In this document: piece after piece, positions 6,637 to 14,301 of the stretch
How positions within the stretch are numbered: position 1 is the stretch's first letter
How the letters are laid out: each line of letters opens with the position of its first letter
Assembly (NCBI GenBank): GCA_036557785.1
Contig: DATBGZ010000019.1
Location: forward strand, 1 to 19,305
Direction: 5' to 3'
DNA length: 19,305 nt
Source: DATBGZ01 sp036557785
Lineage (GTDB): Bacteria > Actinomycetota > Actinomycetes > Mycobacteriales > Micromonosporaceae
Translations under genes and position numbers: made by a program
The notes under the pieces: model-generated
What the model was told of the DNA's origin: nothing
Database searches by the model: none
The model's input: the letters and a program-made list of their open reading frames with translations, nothing else

Positions 6637-7764
6637 CTATGCCAACTCGGGCAACTGTGCCGCGAGATCCTCCAGGCTACGCAGGTCGTGACCGGAGAGC
6701 AGCAGGTCGACGTGCGGTGCCACGACCATCATCCCCAGTGTGGTCGGCCGGAAGTCCGCCGCGTCGCTCTTGTGCGGGTTCAACCACACGATGCGGTGCG
6801 ACAGCAGCGCGAGGCGCTGCATCGCCGCCGCGAGCACCTCGGGATCGCCCCGGTCCAGACCGTCCGAGCAGACCACCACGATTCCGCCGCGGCAGACGCC
6901 CCGACGCCCCCAGTCGCGGACGAATGCACGAAGGCAGTCGCCGATGCGTGTGCCGCCCTCCCAGTCGACGACCGCCTTCGCGGCCCGTTCCAGCGCGTCA
7001 TCGACCTTGCGTCGTTGCAGCGCGCGGGTGACGCGGGTCAGTCGGGTGCCAAAGCAGAACGCCTCGACGCGTTGGTGGGCCCGGATGGCCGAGTAGGCGA
7101 ATTGCAGCAGGTTGCGAGAATAGTCAGCCATCGATCCAGAGATGTCCAGGATCAGGACCAGGCGGCGTGGCCTGCGCCGCCGGCGTCGCCACTGCAGCGT
7201 CGTCAGCTCGCCGTGGTGGCGCATCATCTCGCGTACCGTGCGCCGGGGGTCGGGCGTGCGCCCGGCTCGCGCGCGTTCGGTGCGCCGCGTCCGCCGCCGC
7301 GGCGGCGTGAGCCGCATGCGTGCCATGATCCGGCGCAGCGCGGCCAGCTCGTCGGGCGTGCACTCCGCGAAGGCCTTGTCCCGCAGGATGTCGGCGGGGG
7401 AGGCGACGAGCCCCATCTGAGCCAGGTGCTCGTCCGGGTTGTCCGGGCCCGGTTCGGTCGCCGGGACCTGCAGGGTGGCGGCCGTCGTCGCGATCGCCCG
7501 GACCTTGACCCGCACCGGTGCGGGCAGGTCCTCGCCCTGCCCTACGAAGAAGGCGCGGAACACCCGGTCGTACACCGGGATCTGGTCGCGCCGCGTGACC
7601 AGGGTTGCGCGCCCCGCCCAGTACAGGTCGAGCAGATCGGCCGGGTTGAGCGCCGCCATCGCCGTGCTGTACGTGAGCACGTCGCCCGAGCCGACCGTCA
7701 TGCCTTCCCGGCGCAGGCGACGGCCGAACTCCACGAGCACGTCAACGAAGCCCGGATCACCCAC
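6637..7764 (-). CDS. coxE: CoxE-type VWA domain protein (CO dehydrogenase maturation)
   Basis: A 375-aa cytoplasmic protein of the CoxE family, which acts with the AAA+ ATPase CoxD in maturing molybdenum-copper CO dehydrogenase. The N-terminal half (about 1-180) is helical with family landmarks FVDVLVEFGRRLRREGMTVG and LDLYWAGRATLVTRRDQIPVYDRVF. A very basic stretch (about 152-201) leads into a von Willebrand A domain. The metal-binding MIDAS residues are complete: D207-x-S209-x-S211 in LDISGSM, Thr272 in EGGTRIGD and Asp301 in CSDGLDRGD. It starts with GTG 7764 and overlaps the end of coxD by 8 bases, so the pair is coupled. The C-terminus HDLRSLEDLAAQLPELA is typical for the family. Confidence 0.92.
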   Translation of the reverse strand: MGDPGFVDVLVEFGRRLRREGMTVGSGDVLTYSTAMAALNPADLLDLYWAGRATLVTRRDQIPVYDRVFRAFFVGQGEDLPAPVRVKVRAIATTAATLQVPATEPGPDNPDEHLAQMGLVASPADILRDKAFAECTPDELAALRRIMARMRLTPPRRRTRRTERARAGRTPDPRRTVREMMRHHGELTTLQWRRRRRRPRRLVLILDISGSMADYSRNLLQFAYSAIRAHQRVEAFCFGTRLTRVTRALQRRKVDDALERAAKAVVDWEGGTRIGDCLRAFVRDWGRRGVCRGGIVVVCSDGLDRGDPEVLAAAMQRLALLSHRIVWLNPHKSDAADFRPTTLGMMVVAPHVDLLLSGHDLRSLEDLAAQLPELA

Positions 7765-8629
7765 GGGCTATCCGGTCGAGGTTGCCGCGGACCAGGGCCA
7801 GATCCTCGCGCTCCTTGACGACCGAGCCGACGGTCTCGGAGACCGTACGGGCATCCAGCTCCGTCTCGCCGAGCACCTCGAGCGTGCGGACCCAGTCGAT
7901 GGTCTCAGCCACGCCCGGCGGCTTGGCGAGGTCGAGCGCGCGCAGGCGATTGACCGCGGCCACGACCTTGCGGGTCAAGGCCTCGGAGACGCCCGGGGCC
8001 CGGGTGAGCACGATCTGCACCTCCCGTTCGGCGTCCGGGTAGTCCACCCAGTGGTACAGGCAGCGCCGCTTGAGCGCGTCGTGCAGCTCACGGGTCCGGT
8101 TGGAGGTCAGGATCACCAGCGGTGGCGACTCGGCTTGGATCGTGCCGAGCTCCGGGACCGTGATCTGGAAGTCCGAGAGGATCTCGAGCAGGAACGCCTC
8201 GAACTCGTCGTCGGCGCGGTCGATCTCGTCGATGAGCAGGACGGCATCGCTGCCCGCCCGTACCGCCTGCAGCAACGGCCGCTCGAGCAGGAACCTGGGT
8301 CCGAAGAGCTTCTCCACGGCATCGTCGCCGTCGAGCTGGCGCTGCGACAGCGCCCGGATGTAGAGCATCTGACGGGCGTAGTCCCACTCATAGAGAGCCT
8401 GGTTGGTGTCGATGCCTTCGTAGCACTGCAGTCGGATCAGGCGCCGGCCGAAGACGGCGGCGAGGGTCTTGGCGACCTCGGTCTTGCCGACCCCGACCTC
8501 GCCCTCGATGAGGACCGGCCGGTGCAGCGTCAGTCCGACGTACAGCGCCGTGGCGAGGCCGCGGTCGGCGAGGTAGCCGCCGCCGTGCAGCGCCTGGGTC
8601 AGCTCGTCGACTGTCCCCGGTGGCTTCAC
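7757..8629 (-). CDS. coxD: CoxD-type MoxR AAA+ ATPase
   Basis: A 290-aa MoxR-class AAA+ ATPase. The Walker A motif is GEVGVGKT (43-50), Walker B is LLIDEIDRAD (131-140), the sensor 1 Asn is in TSNRTREL (N177), and arginine-finger candidates are in LKRRC (188-189). The motif QCYEGID (68-74) is typical of CoxD. In Oligotropha carboxidovorans, CoxD is needed to build the Cu-S-Mo site of CO dehydrogenase from a copper-free precursor, which is the likely role here. It starts with GTG 8629, 16 bases after the stop of the 86-aa gene upstream, and overlaps coxE by 8 bases. MoxR ATPases usually work with a VWA partner, and CoxE is that partner. Confidence 0.93.
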   Translation of the reverse strand: MKPPGTVDELTQALHGGGYLADRGLATALYVGLTLHRPVLIEGEVGVGKTEVAKTLAAVFGRRLIRLQCYEGIDTNQALYEWDYARQMLYIRALSQRQLDGDDAVEKLFGPRFLLERPLLQAVRAGSDAVLLIDEIDRADDEFEAFLLEILSDFQITVPELGTIQAESPPLVILTSNRTRELHDALKRRCLYHWVDYPDAEREVQIVLTRAPGVSEALTRKVVAAVNRLRALDLAKPPGVAETIDWVRTLEVLGETELDARTVSETVGSVVKEREDLALVRGNLDRIARG

Positions 8630-8645
8630 CTGTTCCGTCCGCCGG

Positions 8646-8906
8646 TCAGCGTTCGTCGGAGCCGAGCACGAGGTCGCGCACCGAGCCCCCGCTCAGCTTC
8701 CCCTCCCGACGCAGCCGCTCGCGCCAGGCCGTGCCCAGATCGCTACCGGGCTCCGCCATGTCGTCGAAGGTGAAGTCCTTCATATTGCGGCACGTCTTGG
8801 TGGGCCCGCACTCGTCGTCCAACTGCGCGACGGACCCGTCGGCCGCCCACATCGCCCGCAGCACCTCGACACGCTCGTTGGCAGAACTCTTGTCGGTGGA
8901 CGCCAT
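8646..8906 (-). CDS. Unknown 86-aa protein between the XdhC gene and coxD
   Basis: An 86-aa hydrophilic protein that I do not recognise. ATG 8906 is chosen because a strong ribosome binding site, AAGGAGG, sits a few bases upstream. The longer in-frame reading from 9005 would begin in non-coding-looking sequence. The protein has a helix (ERVEVLRAMW), then DDECGPTKTCRNMKDFTFDDMAEPGS with two cysteines six residues apart (Cys33, Cys39), and a basic/acidic C-terminal half (TAWRERLRREGK, SVRDLVLG). Two cysteines are too few for a metal site in a monomer, but they could form one in a dimer or make a disulfide. It lies 16 bases ahead of coxD on the same strand and has a 102-bp gap upstream that may hold its own promoter. 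Position suggests a cofactor or regulatory role; this is not shown. Confidence 0.75.
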   Translation of the reverse strand: MASTDKSSANERVEVLRAMWAADGSVAQLDDECGPTKTCRNMKDFTFDDMAEPGSDLGTAWRERLRREGKLSGGSVRDLVLGSDER

Positions 8907-9008
8907 GGCCCCTCCTTCGCCGCTGTACACAGCAACCCTACGTGCCCGACAGGAGCGGCGCGACGACAGATTAAGCCTTCCCTTAGTCGGCATGCCGGGG
9001 CGCAACGG
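8907..9008. other. Gap between the XdhC gene and the 86-aa gene
   Basis: This 102-bp stretch separates two same-strand genes. On the minus strand it contains an AT-richer patch (near 8969-8988) and then the ribosome binding site of the 86-aa gene. It could carry a promoter that separates expression of coxD/coxE from the XdhC gene. No clear -35/-10 pair or hairpin stands out. Confidence 0.3.
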
Positions 9009-9950
9009 CTACGCGTGCGACGGCGCCGTCGGCTGGGGTGGCGCGGCGGTGGGCGCACCCAACCGTACGGCCAGCGCCTCGGCCAGGATCGCGACCGCGA
9101 TCTCCGCCGGCGTACGGGCGCCGATGTCGAGCCCGGCCGGCCCGTGCACGCGCGTGAGGTCGGTGACCCCGCGGTAGGCCAGCCAGTCCGCCCGCGCCTG
9201 CTGGGTTCGGCGCGAGCCGAGGGCGCCGATGTAGCCGGCCGGGCTCTCCAGCGCGGCCTGCAGCGCGGGCCCCGCGAGGTCGAGGTCGTGTGCGGTGACC
9301 ACGATGTTGTCCAGGACGGCGAGCCCGGCCATCACCCCGGTCGCGATGCCCGGATCGGTGACGATCTGCGTCTGCCAGCCGAGCAGGTCCGCGTTCGCGC
9401 ACAACGCCTCGCTGACCCCACCCGCGCCAACCACGAGCAGCTTCGGGACCGGCCAGAACACGCTCACCACCGCATCGTCACTGACCAATGCATCGCTGGC
9501 GCCGCGCGCGAAGAGCCGCGCCGCCTCTTCGCCGGCATCGGCGATGGTGTCCCGGTCGTAGCTCTGGATCGCCGTGACGCGATCGTGGTCCAGACGCGCC
9601 ACCAGACACACCGGATCGCGTGCGCGCAGCCGGTCCCAGAGCTCGGGCGGGAAGTCGGTCGCGGGAACGACCAGGCAGCGGGCGTCACCACCGCAGGCCA
9701 GGCCGGCGAGCTCCGCTTCCAGCGCGCTGACCGCCACGGAGACCAGGCGGCCGGGACCGCCCGCGAGGGCGACCAACTGGTCGTTGGCCGATCCGGCGAG
9801 GACCTTGCCGATGCGGCCGCCGCCGGGGGTGATGGCCAACGCCTCGTTGGGGTCCCGCGAGCTGAATCCCTGTGTCTGCGCCGCCCACGCCACATCGACC
9901 CGGGTCCCGGCCCGTAGGCAGGCTGACACGCTCAACGCGATCTCGTACAC
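9009..9950 (-). CDS. XdhC/CoxI-family molybdenum hydroxylase maturation protein
   Basis: A 313-aa protein of the XdhC/CoxI family, which binds molybdenum cofactor and helps sulfurate and insert it into enzymes such as xanthine dehydrogenase and CO dehydrogenase. The N-terminal XdhC_CoxI domain (about 1-125) shows ITPGGGRIGKV and LACGGDARCLV. The Cys of the usual GGCVE motif is absent; the sequence there reads LAGSAND. The C-terminal Rossmann domain starts with LLVVGAGGVSEAL (171-183) and holds the family signatures YIGALGSRRT (240-249) and HGPAGLDIGARTPAEIAVAILAE (269-291). I chose GTG 9950 because the domain begins there. An in-frame ATG at 10004 would add 18 atypical residues. It is divergent from the LysR gene and heads the accessory gene run. 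Confidence 0.9.
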   Translation of the reverse strand: MYEIALSVSACLRAGTRVDVAWAAQTQGFSSRDPNEALAITPGGGRIGKVLAGSANDQLVALAGGPGRLVSVAVSALEAELAGLACGGDARCLVVPATDFPPELWDRLRARDPVCLVARLDHDRVTAIQSYDRDTIADAGEEAARLFARGASDALVSDDAVVSVFWPVPKLLVVGAGGVSEALCANADLLGWQTQIVTDPGIATGVMAGLAVLDNIVVTAHDLDLAGPALQAALESPAGYIGALGSRRTQQARADWLAYRGVTDLTRVHGPAGLDIGARTPAEIAVAILAEALAVRLGAPTAAPPQPTAPSHA

Positions 9951-10032
9951 TCCCGTGAGCCTAACCCGGTGTCGCGTGCGTGACGAGGAGTGAGCAGCGG
10001 GCAACCACCGCAGCCGAGCAGAGGGGAACGGT
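9951..10032. promoter_or_regulatory. Shared control region of the XdhC gene and the LysR gene
   Basis: These 82 bases separate a minus-strand XdhC gene from a plus-strand LysR gene. LysR proteins commonly bind such divergent regions and control both sides. I see the GAGGGGAACG ribosome binding site of the LysR gene. I do not see a convincing T-N11-A dyad or -35/-10 pair. Confidence 0.4.
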
Positions 10033-10989
10033 GTGACGCCGACTCAGTTGCGCGCCTTCGCCGCAGTGGCGCGGCTGGGCTCGGTGAAGCAGGCCGCAGC
10101 CGACCTCGAGGTCACCGAAGCCGCGGTCTCGCTGCACGTGGGCCAACTGCGGCGCGAACTCGGCGACCGACTCTTCGTGCGAACCAACTCGGGCCTCGCC
10201 TTCACCCCGGGCGGGCTGCGCCTGGCGAGCCGGGCGGCAGAGATGCTCAGCCTGCAGGACCGCACCATCATCGAGGTGCGCCAGGCGGGCGGAGGCCGGC
10301 GCCTGCTGCGCCTGGCCACCTCCGCGCTCTTCGCCGAGCACGCCGCGCCGGGTCTGATCGACCTGTTCGCCGATCGCGCGCATGACCTGGACATCGAGTT
10401 GAGCAGCCACAGCCCGCGCAAGTTCGAGTCGTTGCTGCTGACCCGTACGGTCGACGCGGCGATCGGCCCGTCTCCCACCCACGTCGACCCCGGGATCGTG
10501 GGCACGGAGTTCCTGAACTTCCAGGTCGTGGCGGTGGCGGCTCCGGACCATCCCATGACGCGGTTCGTGCCGAGCCTCGCCGAACTCCGCGAACAGACCT
10601 GGCTGCTGGGCCCGTCGGCGGCCTACGGCACCGGGGTCATGCCGGACATGCTGCGGCGCATGAACGTTCCGGAGGAGCGCCAGCGCATCTTCCAGAGCCA
10701 GGCGGGTGCGGCCGAGGAGGCCAAACGCGGCCGCGGCATCCACCTCGCCGTCGCGTTCGCCGTCGCGCTCGACCTGGAGGCTGGCGACCTGAAGCGGATC
10801 CCCGGCCAGTCGCTGCAGGCTCAGGGCACCTGGAGCATCCTCACCCTTGCTGCTCCGCAGGCGACGCAGGCGGCCGTCGAGCTGGGCCGCTTCGCCACCA
10901 CCCCCCGCGCCACCCAGGCGATGCTGCGCGGCACCGGGGTGACCCTCGGCCGCTTCCGGCCCTCGATCCATGTGACTCTGTGGAGCTGA
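10033..10989 (+). CDS. LysR-family transcriptional regulator of the cox region
   Basis: A 318-aa LysR-type regulator. The N-terminal helix-turn-helix (1-60) is textbook: LRAFAAVARLGSVKQAAADL, then TEAAVSLHVGQLRRELGDRLFVR, ending in FTPGGLRLASRA. A linker helix leads into the effector-binding domain (about 90-300), which starts LRLATSALFAEHAAPGLIDLF and includes DAAIGPSP and VAVAAPDHPM. The GTG start at 10033 has GAGGGG about seven bases ahead. The gene lies between the XdhC/coxD/coxE run and the first coxMSL operon. In Mycobacterium sp. JC1 a LysR-type protein, CutR, is required for expression of the CO dehydrogenase genes, so a similar role is plausible. The inducer is not known. It ends in a strong hairpin. 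Confidence 0.92.
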   Translation: MTPTQLRAFAAVARLGSVKQAAADLEVTEAAVSLHVGQLRRELGDRLFVRTNSGLAFTPGGLRLASRAAEMLSLQDRTIIEVRQAGGGRRLLRLATSALFAEHAAPGLIDLFADRAHDLDIELSSHSPRKFESLLLTRTVDAAIGPSPTHVDPGIVGTEFLNFQVVAVAAPDHPMTRFVPSLAELREQTWLLGPSAAYGTGVMPDMLRRMNVPEERQRIFQSQAGAAEEAKRGRGIHLAVAFAVALDLEAGDLKRIPGQSLQAQGTWSILTLAAPQATQAAVELGRFATTPRATQAMLRGTGVTLGRFRPSIHVTLWS

Positions 10990-10992
10990 TGT

Positions 10993-11024
10993 GTGGGGGC
11001 CGCGCGGCACTTCGGGGCCCCCAC
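10993..11024. terminator. Bidirectional terminator hairpin between the LysR and DUF805 genes
   Basis: GTGGGGGCC (10993-11001) and GGCCCCCAC (11016-11024) form a perfect 9-bp GC stem around a 14-base loop. It fills most of the 42-bp gap between two convergent genes, starting three bases after the LysR stop. There is no T tract on either side, but position and stem strength make a shared terminator likely. Confidence 0.7.
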
Positions 11025-11031
11025 GGCATCG

Positions 11032-11391
11032 TCACGCGGCAGCGGTCCTCGGGTCCTCGCCGTACCTGTTCGCGCCCTGGGTACCGCCCAGGAACATCAG
11101 CACGAGCAGCCACAGGCCGCCGATGAACGGTACGAAGCTGATGAAGAACCAGCCACCAGAGCGGCCGGAGTCGTGCAGCCGCCGAACCAGCACGGCCAGC
11201 GTCGGGATCAGGGCGGCGAGGAGGAAAACGTAGGCGACGTAGGCCAGGGCGCTGACCTTCGCGCCGGTTCCAATGCCGACCAGCACCGCCGCGATGACCC
11301 AGTTGACGATCACGAACGTCCAGTACTCGGAACGGCGGGCGCGGCCCGAGAACGTGGCGTATTTCTTCCAGGGGGTCACGTAACTACCCAT
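11032..11391 (-). CDS. DUF805 small membrane protein
   Basis: A 119-aa membrane protein of the DUF805 family, whose function is not established. The N-terminal signature W-x4-Y-x-x-F-x-G-R-A-x-R-x-E-Y-W is present (residues 8-24). It is followed by about three hydrophobic segments: 25-41, 47-69 and 81-102. The conserved loop RRLHDSGRSGGWF (70-82) lies between the last two. The ending GTQGANRYGEDP is also typical. ATG 11391 is chosen because GAGGAG lies just upstream and because family members start at this point; an upstream in-frame start would add an unrelated tail. It lies 77 bases after the first coxL on the same strand, so read-through is possible, but nothing links it to CO metabolism. 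Confidence 0.9.
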   Translation of the reverse strand: MGSYVTPWKKYATFSGRARRSEYWTFVIVNWVIAAVLVGIGTGAKVSALAYVAYVFLLAALIPTLAVLVRRLHDSGRSGGWFFISFVPFIGGLWLLVLMFLGGTQGANRYGEDPRTAAA

Positions 11392-11468
11392 TCCAGGCTC
11401 CTCGAAAGTAGGGATGGCGGACCGAAGATAGAGCAAGGTCAGATCCGGGTCAACGCCCCGAATGGCCA

Positions 11469-13835
11469 TCAGAATGGCGGTTGGCCTTGCCCGGTCATGG
11501 CTTCCCACACACGCGATGGCGTCATCGGCATGTCAAGGTGGCGCACGCCGATGGGTCGCAACGCGTCGACGACCGCGTTGACCACGGCCGCAGGCGACCC
11601 CACGGTCGCTGATTCGCCGACCCCCTTTGCCCCGAGTGGGTGGTGCGGCGATGGCGTGATCGTGTACCCGGTCTCCCAGTCGGGAACCTCGAGCGCGGTG
11701 GGCAGCAGGTAGTCCATGAACGAGCCGCCGAGGCAGTTCCCGAGCTCATCGAAGGCAATCATTTGCATGAGGGCCATGCCGATACCGTCGGTGAGACCTC
11801 CGTGGATCTGACCCTCGACGATCATCGGGTTGATGCGGACCCCACAGTCATCTACGGCGATGAATCGACGGACGGTCACGACCGCCGTCTGCGGATCGAC
11901 GTCGACCACGCAGATATACGCGCCGTACGGGTTCGTGAGCTGCGGCGGATCGTAGGTCAGTTGTGCCCGCAGGCCACCCTCCATACCTTCCGGAAGTCCT
12001 GGGCCATAAGCGAAAGCGGCGATCTGGCCGATCGTGACGACCGCTGCGGAGTCCCCGGTGACATGAAACGAACCCTTGACCCAGCTCAGGTCCGTCGGCG
12101 AGACCTCGAGCATGGCGGCCGCGAGGACCCGGGCCTGCTCGCGGACCTGTCGGGAGACCAGTGCCGCCGCGGCCCCCGAGACGGCGGTGGAACGGCTGCC
12201 GTAGGTGCCCAGGCCGTACGGCGTACGGTCGGTATCCCCGTGCACGACCTGAACCTGGGCCGGCGCGATGCCGAGCTGTTCGGCCACGATCTGGGCGAAG
12301 GTGGTTTCGTGGCCCTGTCCCTGGCTCTGGCACGACACGCGCAGCTCGGCGGTGCCGGTCGGGTGCACGACCAGCTCCGAGCCGTCCGCCATGGCCAGTC
12401 CCTTGATGTCCATATGCCGACGCGGGCCTGCCCCGACCGCCTCGGTGAAGAAGCTGACACCGATGCCCATCAGCTCGCCGTGCTCCCGGCGTCGCGCCTG
12501 CTCGCGGCGCAGTTCTTCGTAGCCCGCGATCCGCAATGCCTCGGCCAGGGTCGCCGGGTAGTCGCCCGAGTCGTAGACCCAGCCGGTCGGGGTGCCGTGC
12601 GGGAACTGCTCTGGCCGCAGCAGGTTGCGCTGCCGCAGCACGACCGGGTCGAGTGACAGCTCGGCCGCCAGGCAGTCCACGAGGCGCTCGATGAGGTACA
12701 CCGCTTCGGTGATGCGGAACGAGCACGCGTACGCCACACCACCGGGAGCCTTGTTGGTGTAGACGGCGCTCACCCTGCAGTGAGCTACCTCGATGTCATA
12801 GCTGCCAGTGAAGACGCCGAAGAAGCCGGCCGGAAACTTCGTCGGCACCGCGACCGCGTTGAACGCCCCATGGTCGGCGAGCACGGTGGCCCGCACCCCG
12901 AGGATCCGGCCCTGCCGGGTGGCGGCGATCTCACCGTGCATGACGTAGTCCCGCGCGAACGCGGTGCTCACCAGGTTCTCGTACCGATCCTCGCTCCACT
13001 TGACCGGCCGCCCGACCAGCTGCGAGGCCACGATCGCGCAGACGTACCCGGGGTAGATGGGTACCTTGTTACCGAAACCGCCCCCGATGTCCGGTGAGAT
13101 CACCCGGACCTTGTGCTCGGGCACGCCGATGAGTTGCGCGTAGAGGGTGCGATGCGCGTGCGGCGCCTGCGAGGTCACCCAGACCGTCAGCGTCTGCTCG
13201 GTCGGGTCGTAGTCGGCCACGGCCGCACACGTCTCCAGCGGTGCCGGATGAACCCGTGGATAGACCATCTCCTGGGCGACGACGACCTCGGCGCGGGCGA
13301 AGACGGCGTCCGCGGCGGCCGCGTCCCCGGCTTCCCAGTCGAAGCAGCGGTTGTCGACGCGGCCTGGCAGGTCGTCGCGGACCACTGGCGCGTCCGGGTC
13401 CAGGGCCGTGCGGATGCTCACGACCGCGGGCAGCGGATCGTACTCGACGTCGATGAGTTCGAGCGCGTCCCGGGCGGCGTAGCGGTCCCGGGCGACGACG
13501 AAGGCCACCTCCTGACCCTGGAAGCGGACCTTGTCGGTGGCGAGCACGGCCTGTACGTCGTCGGTCAGCGTCGGCATCCACGCGAGGCCCCTCCCGGCGA
13601 GCATCGTGCCCGTGACGACCAACTGCACGCTCGGATGGGCCTGCGCCGCACTGATGTCAATATTCACGATGCGCGCGTGCGCCAGCGGTGCGCGCAGGAT
13701 CGCCAGATGCAGCATGTCCGGCACCTGCATGTCGTCGACGAAGCGGCCCTTGCCCTGCAGGAAGCGCGGATCCTCCTTGCGCAGCATCCGGCCGTGCCCG
13801 ACCGGGTCGCGGTCGCTCGCCATAGTCGACGTCAC
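11469..13835 (-). CDS. coxL: Aerobic CO dehydrogenase large subunit, form I type (cluster A)
   Basis: A 788-aa molybdenum-cofactor subunit that holds the Cu-S-Mo site where CO is oxidised to CO2. The characterised O. carboxidovorans protein is 809 aa. Residues 15-36 (HGRMLRKEDPRF, GRFVDDM) open the domain. VRFQGQEVAFVVA, TSQAPHAHR and ISPDIGGGFGNKVPIYPGY are conserved cofactor-binding segments. The active-site loop reads AYACSFR, with the copper-ligand Cys at 371, which fits the form I consensus AYXCSFR. GAKGVGE supplies the catalytic Glu741. GTG 13835 is preferred because it overlaps the coxS stop by 4 bases (GTGA) and has AGGG upstream. ATG 13823 is the alternative and would give 784 aa. 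It is the last gene of a coxM-coxS-coxL operon. Overall wording is close to what I recall of mycobacterial CO dehydrogenase (CutL). Confidence 0.93.
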   Translation of the reverse strand: MTSTMASDRDPVGHGRMLRKEDPRFLQGKGRFVDDMQVPDMLHLAILRAPLAHARIVNIDISAAQAHPSVQLVVTGTMLAGRGLAWMPTLTDDVQAVLATDKVRFQGQEVAFVVARDRYAARDALELIDVEYDPLPAVVSIRTALDPDAPVVRDDLPGRVDNRCFDWEAGDAAAADAVFARAEVVVAQEMVYPRVHPAPLETCAAVADYDPTEQTLTVWVTSQAPHAHRTLYAQLIGVPEHKVRVISPDIGGGFGNKVPIYPGYVCAIVASQLVGRPVKWSEDRYENLVSTAFARDYVMHGEIAATRQGRILGVRATVLADHGAFNAVAVPTKFPAGFFGVFTGSYDIEVAHCRVSAVYTNKAPGGVAYACSFRITEAVYLIERLVDCLAAELSLDPVVLRQRNLLRPEQFPHGTPTGWVYDSGDYPATLAEALRIAGYEELRREQARRREHGELMGIGVSFFTEAVGAGPRRHMDIKGLAMADGSELVVHPTGTAELRVSCQSQGQGHETTFAQIVAEQLGIAPAQVQVVHGDTDRTPYGLGTYGSRSTAVSGAAAALVSRQVREQARVLAAAMLEVSPTDLSWVKGSFHVTGDSAAVVTIGQIAAFAYGPGLPEGMEGGLRAQLTYDPPQLTNPYGAYICVVDVDPQTAVVTVRRFIAVDDCGVRINPMIVEGQIHGGLTDGIGMALMQMIAFDELGNCLGGSFMDYLLPTALEVPDWETGYTITPSPHHPLGAKGVGESATVGSPAAVVNAVVDALRPIGVRHLDMPMTPSRVWEAMTGQGQPPF

Positions 13836-14299
13836 GGAGCCCTGCCCGCGTCGGCGGCCCACTGGATGGCCCGGACGATCGAGGCATAACCGGTGCACCG
13901 GCAGACCTGCCCCGAGATCGCCTCGCGGATCTCGTGCTCGGAGGGGTTCGGGTTGCGGTCCAACAGTGCCCGCGCGGTCATCAGCATGCCCGGCGTGCAG
14001 AACCCGCACTGCACGCCGTGGCAGGCCATGAACCCCTGCTGCACCGGGTCCAGCTCACCGCCGCGCGCCAGCCCCTCCACGGTCCGGACATCGTGCCCGT
14101 CCGCCATCACCGTGAGCACCGTGCAAGACTTCACCGGCTCGCCGTCCAGCCAGACCGCGCAGGCCCCACAGTTGCTGGTATCGCAGCCCCAGTGCGTTCC
14201 GGTCAGCCGCAGGTGGTCGCGCAGGAAGTGCACCAGCAGCAACCGCGCCTCGACGTCGCCGCTGACCTGTTCGCCGTTGACCGTCATGCGTACCCGCAT
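13832..14299 (-). CDS. coxS: CO dehydrogenase small iron-sulfur subunit (cluster A)
   Basis: A 155-aa electron-transfer subunit with two [2Fe-2S] clusters, which carries electrons from the molybdenum site in CoxL to FAD in CoxM. The N-terminal plant-ferredoxin-like domain has Cys39, 44, 47 and 59 (GCDTSNCGAC, then KSC). The C-terminal helical domain has Cys98, 101, 133 and 135 (CGFCTPGM and CRCTG). All eight ligands are present. ATG 14299 lies two bases beyond the coxM stop, and the stop overlaps the coxL start, as expected for tightly coupled translation. Length is normal for the family. Confidence 0.95.
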   Translation of the reverse strand: MRVRMTVNGEQVSGDVEARLLLVHFLRDHLRLTGTHWGCDTSNCGACAVWLDGEPVKSCTVLTVMADGHDVRTVEGLARGGELDPVQQGFMACHGVQCGFCTPGMLMTARALLDRNPNPSEHEIREAISGQVCRCTGYASIVRAIQWAADAGRAP

Positions 14300-14301
14300 G
14301 G

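Noticed and set aside
5956..7818. A 620-residue plus-strand open frame opposite the coxE region.
   Set aside because: It lies antisense to coxE and the two small genes. The CoxE MIDAS residues are in the minus frame, and this frame shows no family features.
10990..11031. The GC inverted repeat as part of a mobile element end.
   Set aside because: It is a single hairpin in a convergent gap with no transposase or target duplication nearby, so a terminator is the simpler reading.
12715..12738. Reading AYACSFR in cluster A CoxL as an inactivated enzyme.
   Set aside because: The form I consensus is AYXCSFR, so the residue before Cys varies. The Cys and the catalytic Glu are both present, and the rest of the protein is well conserved.
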